Positions 23,201 through 34,569 are shown, numbered from the stretch's first letter. The stretch: 49,378 bases of DNA from Heterotrichella gracilis (GCA_032358255.1 JAULBX010026363.1:1-49378); one strand, 5' to 3'. Program-made: numbers and translations. Notes: a model not told the origin generated them from the letters alone.

Positions 23201-23558
23201 GACTATGTACATTTGAGTATGTATATTGTAACAAATTCTTATCAATTGTCATTGTATTCAGATTTGAGTTAACATTTTAATGCATAATATTGCTTTCCTT
23301 TCAAAGACTGCATCAACCCAGGGTAGGTGCCAAAGGGCTCATGCTCGGCTTGTGAAGTACCCATGCCTCCATGCACTTACCGCCATTGTTAACGGTTCCC
23401 TGTACCCGGCCAGGTGCCGCCTGGGGGTAAACGGCATCGACCACATCTTCCCCCTTGGGCCCCTGGACGAGCTTGAGCAGGCCAACCTGGATGCAATGCG
23501 GGGGGAGCTGAAGGAGAGCATACAGAAGGGCATTGACTTTGTCAACAAAGCAAAGTGA
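20252..23558 (+). CDS. MDH: NAD-dependent malate dehydrogenase, peroxisomal/glyoxysomal type
   Basis: Nine exons (20252-20308, 20621-20681, 20867-20912, 21107-21197, 21405-21531, 21709-21986, 22619-22708, 22986-23137, 23414-23558) give 348 residues, normal for the family. The enzyme interconverts malate and oxaloacetate with NAD. The NAD-binding motif is [13 protein letters not shown], with the acidic residue of LYDVV that selects NAD over NADP. Substrate-binding arginines lie in [13 protein letters not shown], the product loop is [10 protein letters not shown], and the catalytic His is in VVGGHAG. The N-terminus [11 protein letters not shown] fits a PTS2 peroxisomal signal (R-V-x5-H-F), as in plant glyoxysomal MDH, where the last position is usually Leu or Ala. 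This places it in the glyoxylate cycle or beta-oxidation redox shuttle. The gene diverges from the mannanase-like gene, and its sixth intron carries a hAT-like element. Confidence 0.95.
21277..21303 (+). repeat. (ATGCC)n microsatellite in intron 4 of the MDH gene
   Basis: Four to five tandem copies of the pentamer atgcc lie in the intron between the LSHID-encoding and VTSHVG-encoding exons. It is non-coding. Confidence 0.85.
22082..22454. mobile_element. hAT-like MITE (non-autonomous DNA transposon) in MDH intron 6
   Basis: The ends are imperfect terminal inverted repeats: taggcattcatgatgcgt on the left and, read inward on the other strand, tagggattcacaatgcgt on the right (15 of 18 match). 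The element is flanked by near-identical 8-bp direct repeats, gatgtagg (22074-22081) and ggtgtagg (22455-22462), the target-site length made by hAT transposases. The subterminal region is packed with atgcgt motifs in both orientations, a common arrangement for transposase binding sites. It is AT-rich, about 373 bp, with no coding capacity, so it depends on a transposase elsewhere. It sits in a small gtgtag-type microsatellite, which could mimic the target duplication. Confidence 0.7.
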
Positions 23559-24530
23559 GGGGACGATGCGTGTGTGGGGAGGTGGCGGGCCAACTGGGTG
23601 GGTCAGGACCGTGGCCAGAAAGATACGCTTGCAAGCACAGCACCACACGCAGTGAGGGGGCATGTCAAGTGTGCACTGTGCCTTCAACCTGGCATTTTGC
23701 CTGCTTGTTGCGCAGTTGCTGGGCCATGCAACCTCTGCTTGCGTGGAATGTGGCAGTGTATGATCCTGGGAGAGGTGCTGCGCCAACTGTGCTGCTATGC
23801 AGCAGTCCAAATGGGTTCCATGTGGTTGCTCATTTGGTACATTGAATTTTTGACTCTATTAGGCAACATGGTCATGTTTAGCGCAATAGTGGGTAACATA
23901 CATTAGTATTATACATAGTATACAGTATTAGTTCAATGGTGTGTCCAGGGGTAGATGCATGCGCCAAGCAGCTCATTCATGAGCCACAGGGGCACCTGAT
24001 GGCTGAACTATATACACAGCTGAGCTTTATGACTGGCATATGCATCCATGCATGAACATGGAACATGAGTTTCTTTAGTTGTTACAGTCTTAGACTCAGT
24101 AGTACTGCATGATTTTCAAATGTGTTGAGTAGTGAAGCATGGGATGGAATTTTACAGGGTTCGCAATGGTTGCACGCAGTAGAATATGCAATGATGGGAT
24201 ATATCGGCGCTGGCTTGTCGGAATAATCATTTGGATATGATATCAATTTGAACATGGTAACCTTCATATCCATAAATAAATGATGTTACAGCACTACAGT
24301 AGTGCTACACTTTGTATCTGCATTCAATGCCATCTGCCGTGTAACAGTTGAGCATCCCATGTCCCATGTCACATACATGTTCTTCAAATGTGTAATAATG
24401 TAAGTTGCTGTTATTGCAACTCACTTCCTATGGGTGCTGGCCATGGCCGAATGTATGGGATGGCGCTGCATGTGCCAAGAGGACACGCAGTGCCCCCCAC
24501 TTCCTTCCCTCGGGCAACACCTGCCCCGCG
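23559..24530. other. Convergent intergenic region between MDH and the Ycf20-like gene
   Basis: This should contain the 3' UTRs of both genes. It becomes AT-rich from about 23870 (for example tagtattatacatag near 23906). I found no gene, no clear terminal repeats and no RNA gene. Confidence 0.5.
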
Positions 24531-25588
24531 CTACCCCCCTAGCTTGAACGCATCTGCCATGAGCGCAGCTGTCACCCCCAGCTTGAACGCGTTGGCAAAC
24601 ACCAGCTGCAGCGTGACCCTCTCCGCCCCGTAATAGATGCGCGTGACCACCTCGTAGAATGCAACGGTGAGCGCTGCCGCCACAACATCGTTGATGGCCA
24701 GTGCGCCAAAGGAAAGGGACACGGTGTTGCCTGCAGAAGGGGGCACGCATACTGGGTTCAGGACTAGACAACATGGGTTGTAGGATAGCGCATGCGCACA
24801 CTTCTGAGGGCAAGCATGCATGCGATGGTGGCGCACGTCCTGGATGTGGTCTGTGTGCCATGGTAGGTGCATGCCACCACCCATTGGCGTGCGTAGTGCA
24901 CCAGAGTGATGATGAACGCATCCAGCACGCCAGGAGCAGTGCACTGTATGTGCCTGAGCCATGCGGCAACCTCATGCCAACTGCAGTCAGCGCAAATTGC
25001 TGTGCAATGCAAGAGCCTTGGCTGTGCATACCTGCGTAGAAGCCAGCTGCAAACGTGATTATTGTCCACATCGTCTGCCTGGCCTTGTTCCCCTCAAAGT
25101 AGGTGTCCAGCTGGCGGGGCAGGGACAGCAGGCCGGCGGCAAGGCGGGTGCGCATGGGGCGTGGGGGGGGAGGGGGGGGAGGAGGGGGGGCAGCGGCGGC
25201 CATGGCATGGACTTTTGAAGGGAGGCGGCGAGCGCTGTGGCGGCTGCAGGGTTGCATACAGGTTTGGCAAGTGCCAGAAAAAGGAGTGTAGAGGCATGAT
25301 ACAAATGATTCGTATGATAATGCAGCAAAGGCAGAGCTGTGCATCCACGGGGTGTGCAGTGTCATGCAGCACACACCAGCCGCTGCAGCACACACCAGGG
25401 TCCAGGTACATGGGCGATATAACATGGCAACCTAGCAACGCGAGTGCAGCCCCAATCCATCCATCTCTATACCCTATATACCTGAGGTTTTGTAGGTGCC
25501 TCTGTCTCTTGCTCCCCGTCCCCGCAAGCCCCCCACAGCGCCGGCCCTGCCCTGCCCCCGCCCAGGCGCCTGGTCGGAGCAGGTGCAT
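24531..25588 (-). CDS. YCF20: Ycf20-like (DUF565) protein with probable plastid transit peptide
   Basis: Three exons (25588-25482, 25243-25032, 24730-24531) give 171 residues and a stop. The C-terminal 100 residues match the Ycf20 family of cyanobacteria and plastids: RTRLAAGLLSLPRQLDTYF, a membrane segment around WTIITFAAGFYAG, a second around AINDVVAAALTVAFYEVV, the short motif RIYYGAE, and the ending NAFKLGVTAALMADAFKLG. The first exon encodes an Arg/Gly/Ala-rich leader without acidic residues, as expected for a plastid transit peptide, followed by a run of nine prolines. In Arabidopsis, YCF20-like proteins influence thermal dissipation of excess light energy; the biochemical role is unknown. 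The ATG at 25588 is the first after an in-frame stop. It converges with the MDH gene and diverges from the TBL2-like gene. Confidence 0.85.
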
Positions 25589-28048
25589 GGTGGGGCAGGC
25601 AACACGGTGCAACTGTGCGGCGAGCGCCACTGGCTAGGGGTGGTTGGCCAACACTGGCATCTGGCCTGCTCACACTGCCAGTTTGCTGGCGGTTGATACC
25701 CCTCACTGGGAAGATTCTTGAGAAACGCAATGGCGAGCCCTGCTGTTCCTCCCCCTTGTGTTGCTGTCTCTGCCGGTCATGCAGCTGCAGCAACCACTGA
25801 GACAGCACGATGCACGCAATAGCAATAAACCTTGTGGGGCAACAGCTGCTGTTACAGCTACCAGCTGCAAACTATTCTTACTGGCAGTCCAGGTGGTACC
25901 TGCAGAGGGGCACTGGGGCAGTGGTGAAGCTGCTGCAATCCTAGCGCAGGTCATTAGATAAAGCACTGAAAAATACAGCCAGTGTTCACCAACCTTGTTG
26001 TAAAATAAAGCGTGCGCAAAGCGGTGATTATCTATGCATGCATTAGGTCAAGGGCGATACTGTCAGGTGGCGAGAACGGGGTTAAACCTTAAGCTGTATA
26101 CAGACCCGGTCGACGCTACAAAACGAACAGCTACACTTAACTATGGTTTTCCTAGTGTTTGGCAGTTACTGTCTTGCTGTGAAATATGCTTATAAATGGA
26201 TACAGCGAACACATGCATATTGCATGCATGCAGAGTGGCATGCGAATAGGGTTACCGTCTCAAGTGGCCCACAGCCCGGCGTTTACTGTAAAGAGACTCA
26301 TTGAACGTATGCAGCGATCCCTATCAGGTCAAGCTATATATTTTTTGCGTGGAAGCTGGCTCACTCTCGCAGGTGGGTGCAGGTGGGTACACCGCATGCT
26401 TCACCCGGGGCATATGCACTGCGCAAGCAGCCCATTGTGGCACGCCACCAAGAGAAAGTGTGAGCCCTTGCATAACCTTCTTTACAACGACCAGGTTGTC
26501 CTGTTGCACCAGATCCACTTCATCCGCAACTATGGCAGGGGGGCATTCAGAGGTGAAACAAGCTGCCCATACCTATCCCCCCTTTTAACCGGTGACACCT
26601 TCCTGCGCGAGACCCCTGCCCCTCCTTTCACCTGCTATTTTACTCCGCTGTCCGTCTTGGCAGCGCGGCTGGGGCAGGATGTCCCTGCCATGGTCAGCGC
26701 CCGTGCCCCTTGAATTGTGCATGTTCCCACGGACGCCGCCCCACACACGCCCCCACAATAGGCCCAGCACGTGGTTTGCGCTGTTAAGCACCCTGCTGCT
26801 TGCAAAGGCAAGGGTGCCGAATGACGGCGGTATTTTTGGGATGGAGGGCAGTGGGTGCGTGCATGTTACCTGGTTAGGCATTGACTGCCGGCGCCCAGTT
26901 GATGTGGTCCTAGGTGTGGCCCCTACTCTGTGTGATACCAAAGCATTGTTTGCACCCTAGGGAGGAGAGATGAGGTATGGTGGGTTGAATACCAACTCGC
27001 AACGAAGCGCTTGCCATATAGGGCTTCAGACCCACTGTACCCGGCGCGCCAGAGGGTGAGGGGGTGAGGTCCAGCCAGGGCATCTTTGATGTACTTACGT
27101 TACAGGCGGCTGAGTCTGCCAGGATCATCCGCGAGATGCGTGCTCGGAATGGGAATACGCCGGGTGCCCGCCCCAGCAGATGCATCCCCCTTGCATGGTA
27201 TTGCCTGCATGCCTGACCAGTGGTCATCATACATCGTTGTAGCATTTGCTGTAATCCCAGCTTGCATCTGCCTTGCAGCCGCTGCAGGGTGTTCCGCACT
27301 GCTGTGCGGCAGGCATTACCCCTCAAAAGGTTTGTGAACAAGTTAAGGGTTTTCTAGGGTCGTCAGCTGCCTAGGGTCACTGCAACTTGCGCACCAGCTG
27401 ATGGCCACTTATAAAATTGCCTCAAGACCCTGCTAGAACTGTCATCGCGTCAGATTACAGCTTTACAAGGCCGCCGTGTCTGTTGTCGAGGTGCCGTCAA
27501 CTGGCAGCAACTTTAATTAAGTCCTTACTGCTCTGCTTTTTAGCAGTAGAGGGCGACGCGCAGTACCTGCATCGTGTATACTACCTGGTATTGCTGGGCA
27601 CTGTACAACGAAAGCGTCTTGGAGTTTCGGTGTTGAGGTGCAGGGAGGACAACAGCAAGCTGCGCAGGTGCTGCTTGTGCCTCACCTAGCATACCATGCT
27701 GCGTCATGCCAATTCGATGCCGATGCACTGTGCGTGTTGGTCACCAAAACGCCCTCCAAGCTGCTGTACTTGGTTTAAAACTTGGCTGCCCCACTAGCAT
27801 CTTTACGGAATCGTGCCACCGCTCGGTGATGGGCATCAGCATGCATGCATATATGCATGCGTTCATGCCAAACCAACCACAAACTTGCAGCTACAAGACA
27901 GTCAAACCCATTTTCGCATCCTCTGTCCGTGTATATGTATGTTGGTGTTTGATTTCTAATTGAGCATCAACCTGGCACCCACTGTGCTTGTGTCATGTAG
28001 GCCCCCCCATCGCTAGCCAGGAGAGGCGAGGTGGCGCCAGGTGTGTCC
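25589..28048. other. Long divergent intergenic region with unassigned open frames
   Basis: This should hold the promoters of the Ycf20-like (-) and TBL2-like (+) genes. Two stretches look mildly exon-like on the + strand but could not be joined or recognised: 26186-26713, an open frame of 175 codons, and about 27107-27166, which follows an acceptor-like tacag and encodes AAESARIIREMRARNGNTPG. Both could be fragments of a decayed or fast-evolving gene. The rest shows no recognisable feature. Confidence 0.4.
26186..26713 (+). other. Unassigned open reading frame
   Basis: A 175-codon open frame starts with ATG. Its middle part, about residues 90-125 (CEPLHNLLYNDQVVLLHQIH and onward), has protein-like composition. 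I recognise no family. The codon usage is less G/C-ending than in the neighbouring genes, and no splice-consistent partner exons were found. It may be an exon of an unrecognised gene, a relic, or chance. Confidence 0.25.
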
Positions 28049-31000
28049 ATGGTTGAGGTGGGCCCTGAGGAGGTGGAGGTGTCGGGCGTGACGCAGGCGG
28101 TGCTGTACAGCATAGGTAGGTTGGGGCGAGGGGTACACCACAGCCAGTGCACCCACCAGCCCTTCCAGGTGCATGCACAGGTCATAGGCAGCGTTGTGCA
28201 CAACGTCGTATTGCCATACCCTGTGTCCTCTCACCACATCGCCGCGTGGTCCTCATGGTGGTATGCCGCACCGGTGAAAAAGGTTGGCGCAGTGAGGTGG
28301 TAGCTGTACCCTTCCATACCCCGCCCCCCACCCATGGTCTGCCCGCTCCCTGCAGTTGGTGTGCTGGGGCTATGCGTGACTGCTGTGGTATGGCGCCTGG
28401 TGTCCTTCTGCCTAGCTTGGCTGCGGGCGCTGCTGGAGTCCATCCGGCCACTGGAACAGGAGGGGGCAGAGGAGGGGGCCAAAGGAGGGGGGGCCAAGGG
28501 GCATGCCAAGAAGGCAGGGAGCCAGGCCAAGTCTAAAAAGCACCAGGTCAAGTCATCGTCAGTGGTTGATGATGCAGACAGGTAGGTGTGCAGTGTGCAA
28601 ACCCCGCGTGCATGGACACGTGGTTGACTGGAGGTGGCCGACCAAAGTTTGCATCGATGCGTGGCATGTGTGGATGGTGCTACTGGCGGCCTGCAACACA
28701 TCCCCTGCCTGCTTGTTGGCTGCTGGGGCTTTGGCATGGGCAGGCACTTGCACTATTTGGTGGTGATACTGTGGCCACAATCTCGCTCCCCTGGTGCCCA
28801 CCTGTCGCAGGGATGACAGCAGTGGCAAGGAGGAGGTGGCGGCACCAGGGGGGGTGTCCCTGAAGCAGCTCATCAAGCAGGCAAAGGCGCCCAGCGGCAA
28901 TGCGCAGTGAGTGGCCCGGGACAGACATGCACTGCACCAGGCTGCCTGGTCGATGCACAATTGGAACTGCCGTGATACATAGTTGCAACATGCCCGCTGG
29001 CAACAACACCTGCTATGTACCACAATGGTATGGGGGCGCGCACCGCCAGTACACTCCCCGCATGCTGCCACTCCATGCATGCATACCAGACCATCGTGTA
29101 CCCCCCGCTTTGCATTCCCTCCCCTTGATCCTCCCTTCCCCCCTTGCCAGGTCCGCCACCCATGACAAGGCCACGCACCACCCCATGTACCTCAACACAC
29201 TCAAGGTAGGGCATATGTGTATCAGAGCACCATCCGCACATATATTTGCAGCCTGGAGGGGAGACAACCATCACCTATGCCATGCATGCCAATCGCCATC
29301 TTCACAGATGGGCCCCCACCACCTACCACGAATCCTGGTGTACCCCATCCGCCCCCGCCATGCGCCCCACCCCACCCCTCCCCCAACCCAGGGCCACAGC
29401 GACGCCATCAACGGCCTGTCATGGCGGCCGGACGGCACCTGCCTTGCTACCGCATGCGAGGACCGGGTGGTGCGCGTGTTCCGCATTGAGACCGCCACCG
29501 AGCGCAGCCCCAGGTGCAGGGCCAGGCAGATGATGCGGGGGCCAGTGGACTGCGCATGGGGAACAGGGGGGCAGCTGGTGGTGCTCGCCAAGGGTGAGGG
29601 CAGGAGGTTGGGGGGGCGCTGCTGATGATTGCCCGTGTGTGCGTGCAAATCATGGGGACATGCAACCGTTGCATGGAAGGGATGTGCCCCTGTGTGTGTA
29701 TGTGCTCCTGCCTGTGTGCTTTGCAATTGTGCACATCTGTGTGAGCCTGATCCCACATCTGATTGTGCGTGCGTGCAGGCACTGTGGACGCCGCCTCGCT
29801 GTATTGCTACGACGCCGATGCAGGCAAGAAGGCGGGCGGCTTGGAGGAGGCGCTGTGGGAGGTAAGGCAGGGAATGGCCAGTGGCGGGGTGTAACTGCGG
29901 TGCCAGTGGAGCTGCCTCTCCTCTACTCCATGTGTGTGTAAGCCTGCTTTCCATGATACCAGTGCAATGCAAGTGAAGAACTGCATCCTGCATCCCCTGC
30001 ACTTGATGAGCCATACTACTGTACTTGCACAACCTGGCCCCCCGTCTCCCAAGCAACTGCCCCTTCCTGCCCCACCCACAGCGCGACAACGTGCACGGCG
30101 GCCTGCCCGGCCTCATGCTCACCTCAGCCCACCCACCCACCGGCGCTCCGCTGCTCCTGTCTGTGTCCAACAAAACAGACATGCGCCTGGTGGCGGCGGC
30201 AGGGGGGGGCCAGCTGGCTGCGCTTGACAGTGCTGGTCTGCAGACGCACATGGCGGCGATATCAGCTGCGGGTCGCTTTGTGGCGGCGGCAACATTCACA
30301 TCGGATGTCAAGGTGGGGAGGAAAGAAGGGGTGGTGGTAGTGGAAGCATGCTAGTGGCTAGCGGTGACTGCACACTTGAAGTGGAAAGATAATCAATGAG
30401 TTATCATATCATCAATTTAATAATATATATATATGAAATCACTTATACGAGATATCAATGTACTTATTTTTGGTATTACAGTACTGATAAAGGAATACAT
30501 AATGAAAGCACCTTCCCAGACCAATTGTCCGTTCCAACCCAATGTGCGTGGTTAGGGGCTGGTATGCAGCCACGCCATGCTAGTTGCACGGCAATGTGCC
30601 CATTGAACTCTCCCCGCCTTCCCCCAGGTCCACGAGGTGCGCCTGGACAAGCAGGGCGCATTCCTGTCCCTGTCCAAGGTAATGGACCTCAAGGGGCACG
30701 CGTCACAGGTGGGCTGCCTGGCGTTCAGCCCAGACGCAGCACGCATGGTTACGGCATCGCGCGACGGCACCTGGCGTGTGTGGAACATCGCTGTGCGCTA
30801 CGGGCAGCAGGAGGACCCAAAGTGCATGCTCAAAGCCCAGCTGCAGCTTCCAGGTGGGGGGGCAGGGGAGGTGGCACAACCCGCCGTTGGGAGTGGCACC
30901 GCCATCAATGGGTGGCACCTCCTAGCATGGTGCTGGTGCAGGCACATAGCCGTGTGCTGAGTACCAAGGAGTAAAAGGGGGGTGTTGGTGCAACATGTGG

Positions 31001-31375
31001 GCACACAGGCAATTTTCTTGTGGGACCTGTGTGCATTGACTCTAAGGGACACCCATCGTCACATGCAGCCGCCACTTCACATTTTCCTCATGCGACCTGC
31101 CCCCGCCCTCCATTGCAGGCGGCACCTGCTACGAGCGCCTGGCCCTGTCCCCGCTGGGGGTGGCGGCCGCCGTGCACCAGCGCACCATCCACCTGCTGGA
31201 CATCGCCACAGGGGAGGTGGTGGAGCGCATTGATGATGCACACGACCTGCCCATCACTGCGGTGGAGTGGTCCCCCCGCCCCCTGCCCCTGGGCAATGGC
31301 CGCCAGGCATACGTGTTGGTCACCGCCTCCAGGGACAGGAAGGTGCGCCTGTGGGTGCACCCGGGGCAGGCCTGA
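28049..31375 (+). CDS. TBL2: TBL2-like membrane-anchored WD40-repeat protein
   Basis: Nine exons (28049-28115, 28356-28581, 28811-28906, 29151-29205, 29392-29593, 29779-29861, 30082-30312, 30628-30853, 31119-31375) give 480 residues. A single membrane segment (about residues 23-45, GVLGLCVTAVVWRLVSF) is followed by a Lys/Glu-rich linker and WD40 repeats. Diagnostic stretches match animal transducin beta-like 2: TLKGHSDAINGLSW, DRVVRVFRIE, GRFVAAATFTSDVKV, DLKGHASQVGCLAFSPD, ASRDGTWRVWNI, LALSPLGVAAAV and TASRDRKVRLW. Human TBL2 is an ER-membrane protein linked to the PERK branch of the unfolded-protein response, so an ER adaptor role is inferred, not shown. WD40 domains are non-catalytic protein-binding propellers. 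One intron (30313-30627) contains an AT-rich island. An additional non-coding 5' exon is possible. Confidence 0.9.
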
Positions 31376-32646
31376 AGAGAAGTGTAGCGGGGCCCAAGAA
31401 TATGGGGGAGCACTGTGCAGTGTGTGGGCCCTTGGTGAGACCCAGTTGGGATAGAGGTTTATCCAGCTGTGAAGTATTGGTGCTGTGTGCAGACATTGGC
31501 AAGGCTTGACCTTGACGCATATGGCAGTAGTGTGGTCACGATTATAGGTCCTCCTGGGGTCAGGGCATGCGGGTGGCCGGAACTGCCTGAATGCATTGCG
31601 TTGCTGGCATTGCGTTGCTGGCAGTGAAGTTGCAAACAGTGTGCATGTAGATGCTGTACCCTGGCCAACCCACTGGAACACCAACCAGTTGCCAGCCCAG
31701 GGACCTGTTCCGCACCTGGTGCAGGCTTTCTGGGGGCTGAAGGCTGGTGATGATTTGCTGCTGCCCAATCTATCAATCGGTGCAGTGCAGTCATTGCTCT
31801 CAAAGTCATGACTCATGATTCCTCCCATTTGACCTCACAAGTTGTAAATTTATGGGTGGCATCCCTAACAGCAACCCCGTGGGGATCGACATTTTGACCA
31901 TGGGCTCATTCCGGAAAAGCAACTCGCTCCGAGACCAAAAAGGACCTTTTGAAAGCCAAGACTGCTGCGCATTGCTTTGTTCAACAAACTTTGTTGCCTC
32001 TGACGTATGCATGCGAGGATTGATTGCATACACTTTGGGCATCAGAGCAGTGTGTGTGCGTGTGAGCAAGGAGCCAGGCAGCCCTACATAGGGCCAGAAT
32101 CCACGTCAGACTCCCGGCATCGTAGCCTACTTCGCAAGGACCGCACCGCGCACCAGCCAGCAGGGTGGTACAGTGGTTTTGGTTAAAGCGCGCGTTGCTT
32201 ACTGACGGTGGGTTGTCCGAAACTGCTAGTACATTTGAGCTTGGGTGTGCTAGCCAACGTAACAACTGCATTGCCTGACGGCACACGGCCCTATCTCCAG
32301 CTATCAATCATCGATCGAGTTTTGCAGCACTAGCAAACTTCAATCTGCACTTTCAACGTTTTCAAGGAGTGGGTTGCACGTCGTGCCCACAGGTGTCACA
32401 TAGGGGTGTATGCCGGCCAGGTGGTGCCGTGCACACTACTCCCAAGTTCCGACACCACGCCCTTGAGGCATCAGGCTTGGCACACCCGCATCTGTTGACT
32501 AGGCCCTGCCCTTGACCATTTATGTTTCGTGTTGCAGGCAATCGTCTAAAAAAGCTTCGAACTTTACCCCGCATCGGCCCGCCATCATCACAGCTATAGT
32601 AGCCGAGTGGCGTAGTGCTAGGCCGAGTAGTACTAGGCCGAACCAC
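31376..32646. other. Intergenic region between TBL2-like and F-box genes
   Basis: The start is 3' UTR of the TBL2-like gene and contains a 14-base perfect tandem duplication (gcattgcgttgctg, 31593-31606 and 31607-31620). A frame open from ATG 31852 to 32091 has no recognisable homology. The final few hundred bases are the likely promoter and 5' UTR of the F-box gene. Confidence 0.45.
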
Positions 32647-34569
32647 ATGATGGCGTCTCCCGCCCCTATTGACCAACCACTTGAGGCACCCATCGCCTCC
32701 ACCGCCTTTTGCAAGCCCTCCCTGGAGCTCGATGACCAGGTCCTGTCAACCATCCTGGGCCTGCTTGCCCCACGCGAGGTTGGTGGGGCTGCGCTGGTCA
32801 GTCGCGACTGGCGCCGAGTGGCGGGTGGGTGGGACATGTGGGCTCTCAAGCTCCGGGGGGTGCCGCCGGCCCTGCTGGCTGAGGTAGCACGCAGTGGGTA
32901 CGGCTTCTGTCGCCTGTACAGCTCGCTCTACTGCACCAACCTGCTGGCCAACCCGGCACTGCTCAGCTGCCTGCAGGTGAGCGGGATGGAGGGGAGGGGG
33001 GGTGTGGAGGGGGGGCTGCGGCCACTGTGTGTTGTGCCCTGTCTATGCCTAGCCCAGCGGTGCTATAGGCTATGCTGGTGTGCACCCAGAAGGGCAAGCA
33101 CCCACGTGCAGTACAGCAGTATGGTGCTCCTGGGGACCCTAAACCCTAAAACTGTGGCACACAACCACAGCATCCCATCACCACCATGCCCTCTGCTCGC
33201 CCTGCTGTAGTCTCTAGTCTCTAACCCTCACCCACCCTGCCCAGGAGCCGGTTGGCTTGTCGGATGACCACGCAGTGCGCAGCGGCACCCGCCCCTGGCA
33301 AGTCACCTGCCACGGCGGCGACGGGTGGCGCTTTGAGAGCGTTCCCCAGGGGGGCCAGGGCTTGGAGGGGCTGCGGGCGCCGCTGCCCGCCGTTGGGCTC
33401 ACGCCATACCAGAAGGTGACCACGCATGCACTGCTGGGTGCCACACAGCTGCGCGTGCATGGTATTGGTGTCCTACTTGAGTAGTTTTGTTTCACGCGCG
33501 CAAGCTGCACCACCACTGTTGGCCCCACGAATGCACAGGGCACCTGTTGACCCCTTTCCCCCTCCCCGCGCAGGTCCGCGCCAGGCTGTCCCCTGTCCCC
33601 TTTGCCTGCGTGTCCTCCTCCTACCGCTGGTGCGAGGTGGTGCAGGTGGTGGACCTGGTGGCGCAGCTGGGGGCAAGAGGGCTCACGCAGGCGCAGGCGG
33701 AGGAGTACCTGGATACAGCACCAGGCATTGGGTTCAGCGTGCAGTGCGGCGGAAGGTGCGTTGGGGGGTGTTTGAAGCAGGATGGTAGTCAATCGTGCTG
33801 CGCAACCCTGACTGGTGCCACGGGTACGGGTGTCCTTGTGTGGGCGACACCAAGCTTGCCCTGCGTGACACCTGCTACGCACTGTGGATGGCATTGCAAT
33901 GGACAAACATTTGGGGGCTCTGCATCCCTTCTCCCCATTACCTGAATACTAACTCTCAAGCCACTCCCTCCTCCTGTAGGACCGACTGCCGCGGCCTGTA
34001 CCGCGTGTGTGTTGGCCTGGACGACGGTGATCGCGTGCTGCCGGGGTACAGCAGTGTGGGCGGCCACTCCTGGGAGAAGGGGGTGGCTGCGTGGTGGGAC
34101 AGTGGGGAGGGGGAGGCGCCAATGGGGGAGTGGAGGGGGGTGGGGAGCATGCTGACAGGTACGGGGTGGGCACGTACTTGGGAGGTGCATGGGGCAGATG
34201 CCCAGTGTGGTCTGCCAGTGGTTAAGCACACTGAGCAATGGGGTTGGGGGTGCTGTACTGTGCTGCCAATGGAATTTGCCCCTGCAATCATGGTGAGTGC
34301 TGGCATGCACCCTGGGAATAGTCTGCATGTGGCCTACGTGTGCTCATGTAGCAACATGCCCATGCCTGCCGCCCATTGGGCGCTACCTGCCGGCTGGTTG
34401 TGAGGTGGCTGTGTGCTGTGTTTGTGCAGGGTACGGGCGGGGTGTGCGGCGCGCGGTGGTGGTGCTGCAGGGCCGAGACGGGCAGTACTGGCAGGGCCAC
34501 TACGGGGCCAAGTTTGCATGCCCGGAGCTGCGCTTCGTGGCTGTGCACCAGGTGGATTGCAGGGAGTGA
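32647..34569 (+). CDS. F-box protein with FBA domain (glycoprotein-recognition type)
   Basis: Five exons (32647-32976, 33245-33415, 33574-33755, 33980-34158, 34430-34569) give 333 residues. An F-box lies at about residues 26-72 (LDDQVLSTILGLLAPREVGG, then ALVSRDWRRVAGGWDMWALK) and should bind SKP1 in an SCF ubiquitin ligase. The rest is an F-box-associated (FBA) domain like FBXO2/FBXO6/FBXO44. It shows the start LYCTNLLANP, HGGDGWRFE, SSYRWCEVVQVVDLVAQ, a Cys/Gly-containing strand CRGLYRVCVGLDD, and the end GYGRGVRRAVVVLQGRDGQY-W-x-GHYGAKF. In animals such proteins bind high-mannose N-glycans and ubiquitinate misfolded glycoproteins in ER-associated degradation. The substrate here is inferred from the family only. 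The aromatic positions used in glycan binding need a structure-based check. Confidence 0.88.
33138..33155 (+). repeat. Two telomere-like repeats (telo-box) in an F-box gene intron
   Basis: The sequence accctaaaccctaaaac holds two units related to the plant/algal telomere repeat. It lies in the first intron of the F-box gene. Two units are too few for an internal telomere array. A telo-box like this occurs in some plant promoters and introns. Confidence 0.6.

Noticed and set aside
24421..25425. 334-codon continuous minus-strand frame across the Ycf20-like gene
   Set aside because: Only parts match the Ycf20 family. The match is restored by removing two phase-consistent introns, so the long frame is incidental.
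25467..25808. 113-codon minus-strand frame overlapping the Ycf20-like first exon
   Set aside because: It is in a different frame from the leader exon that joins the Ycf20 core in phase. No homology was recognised.
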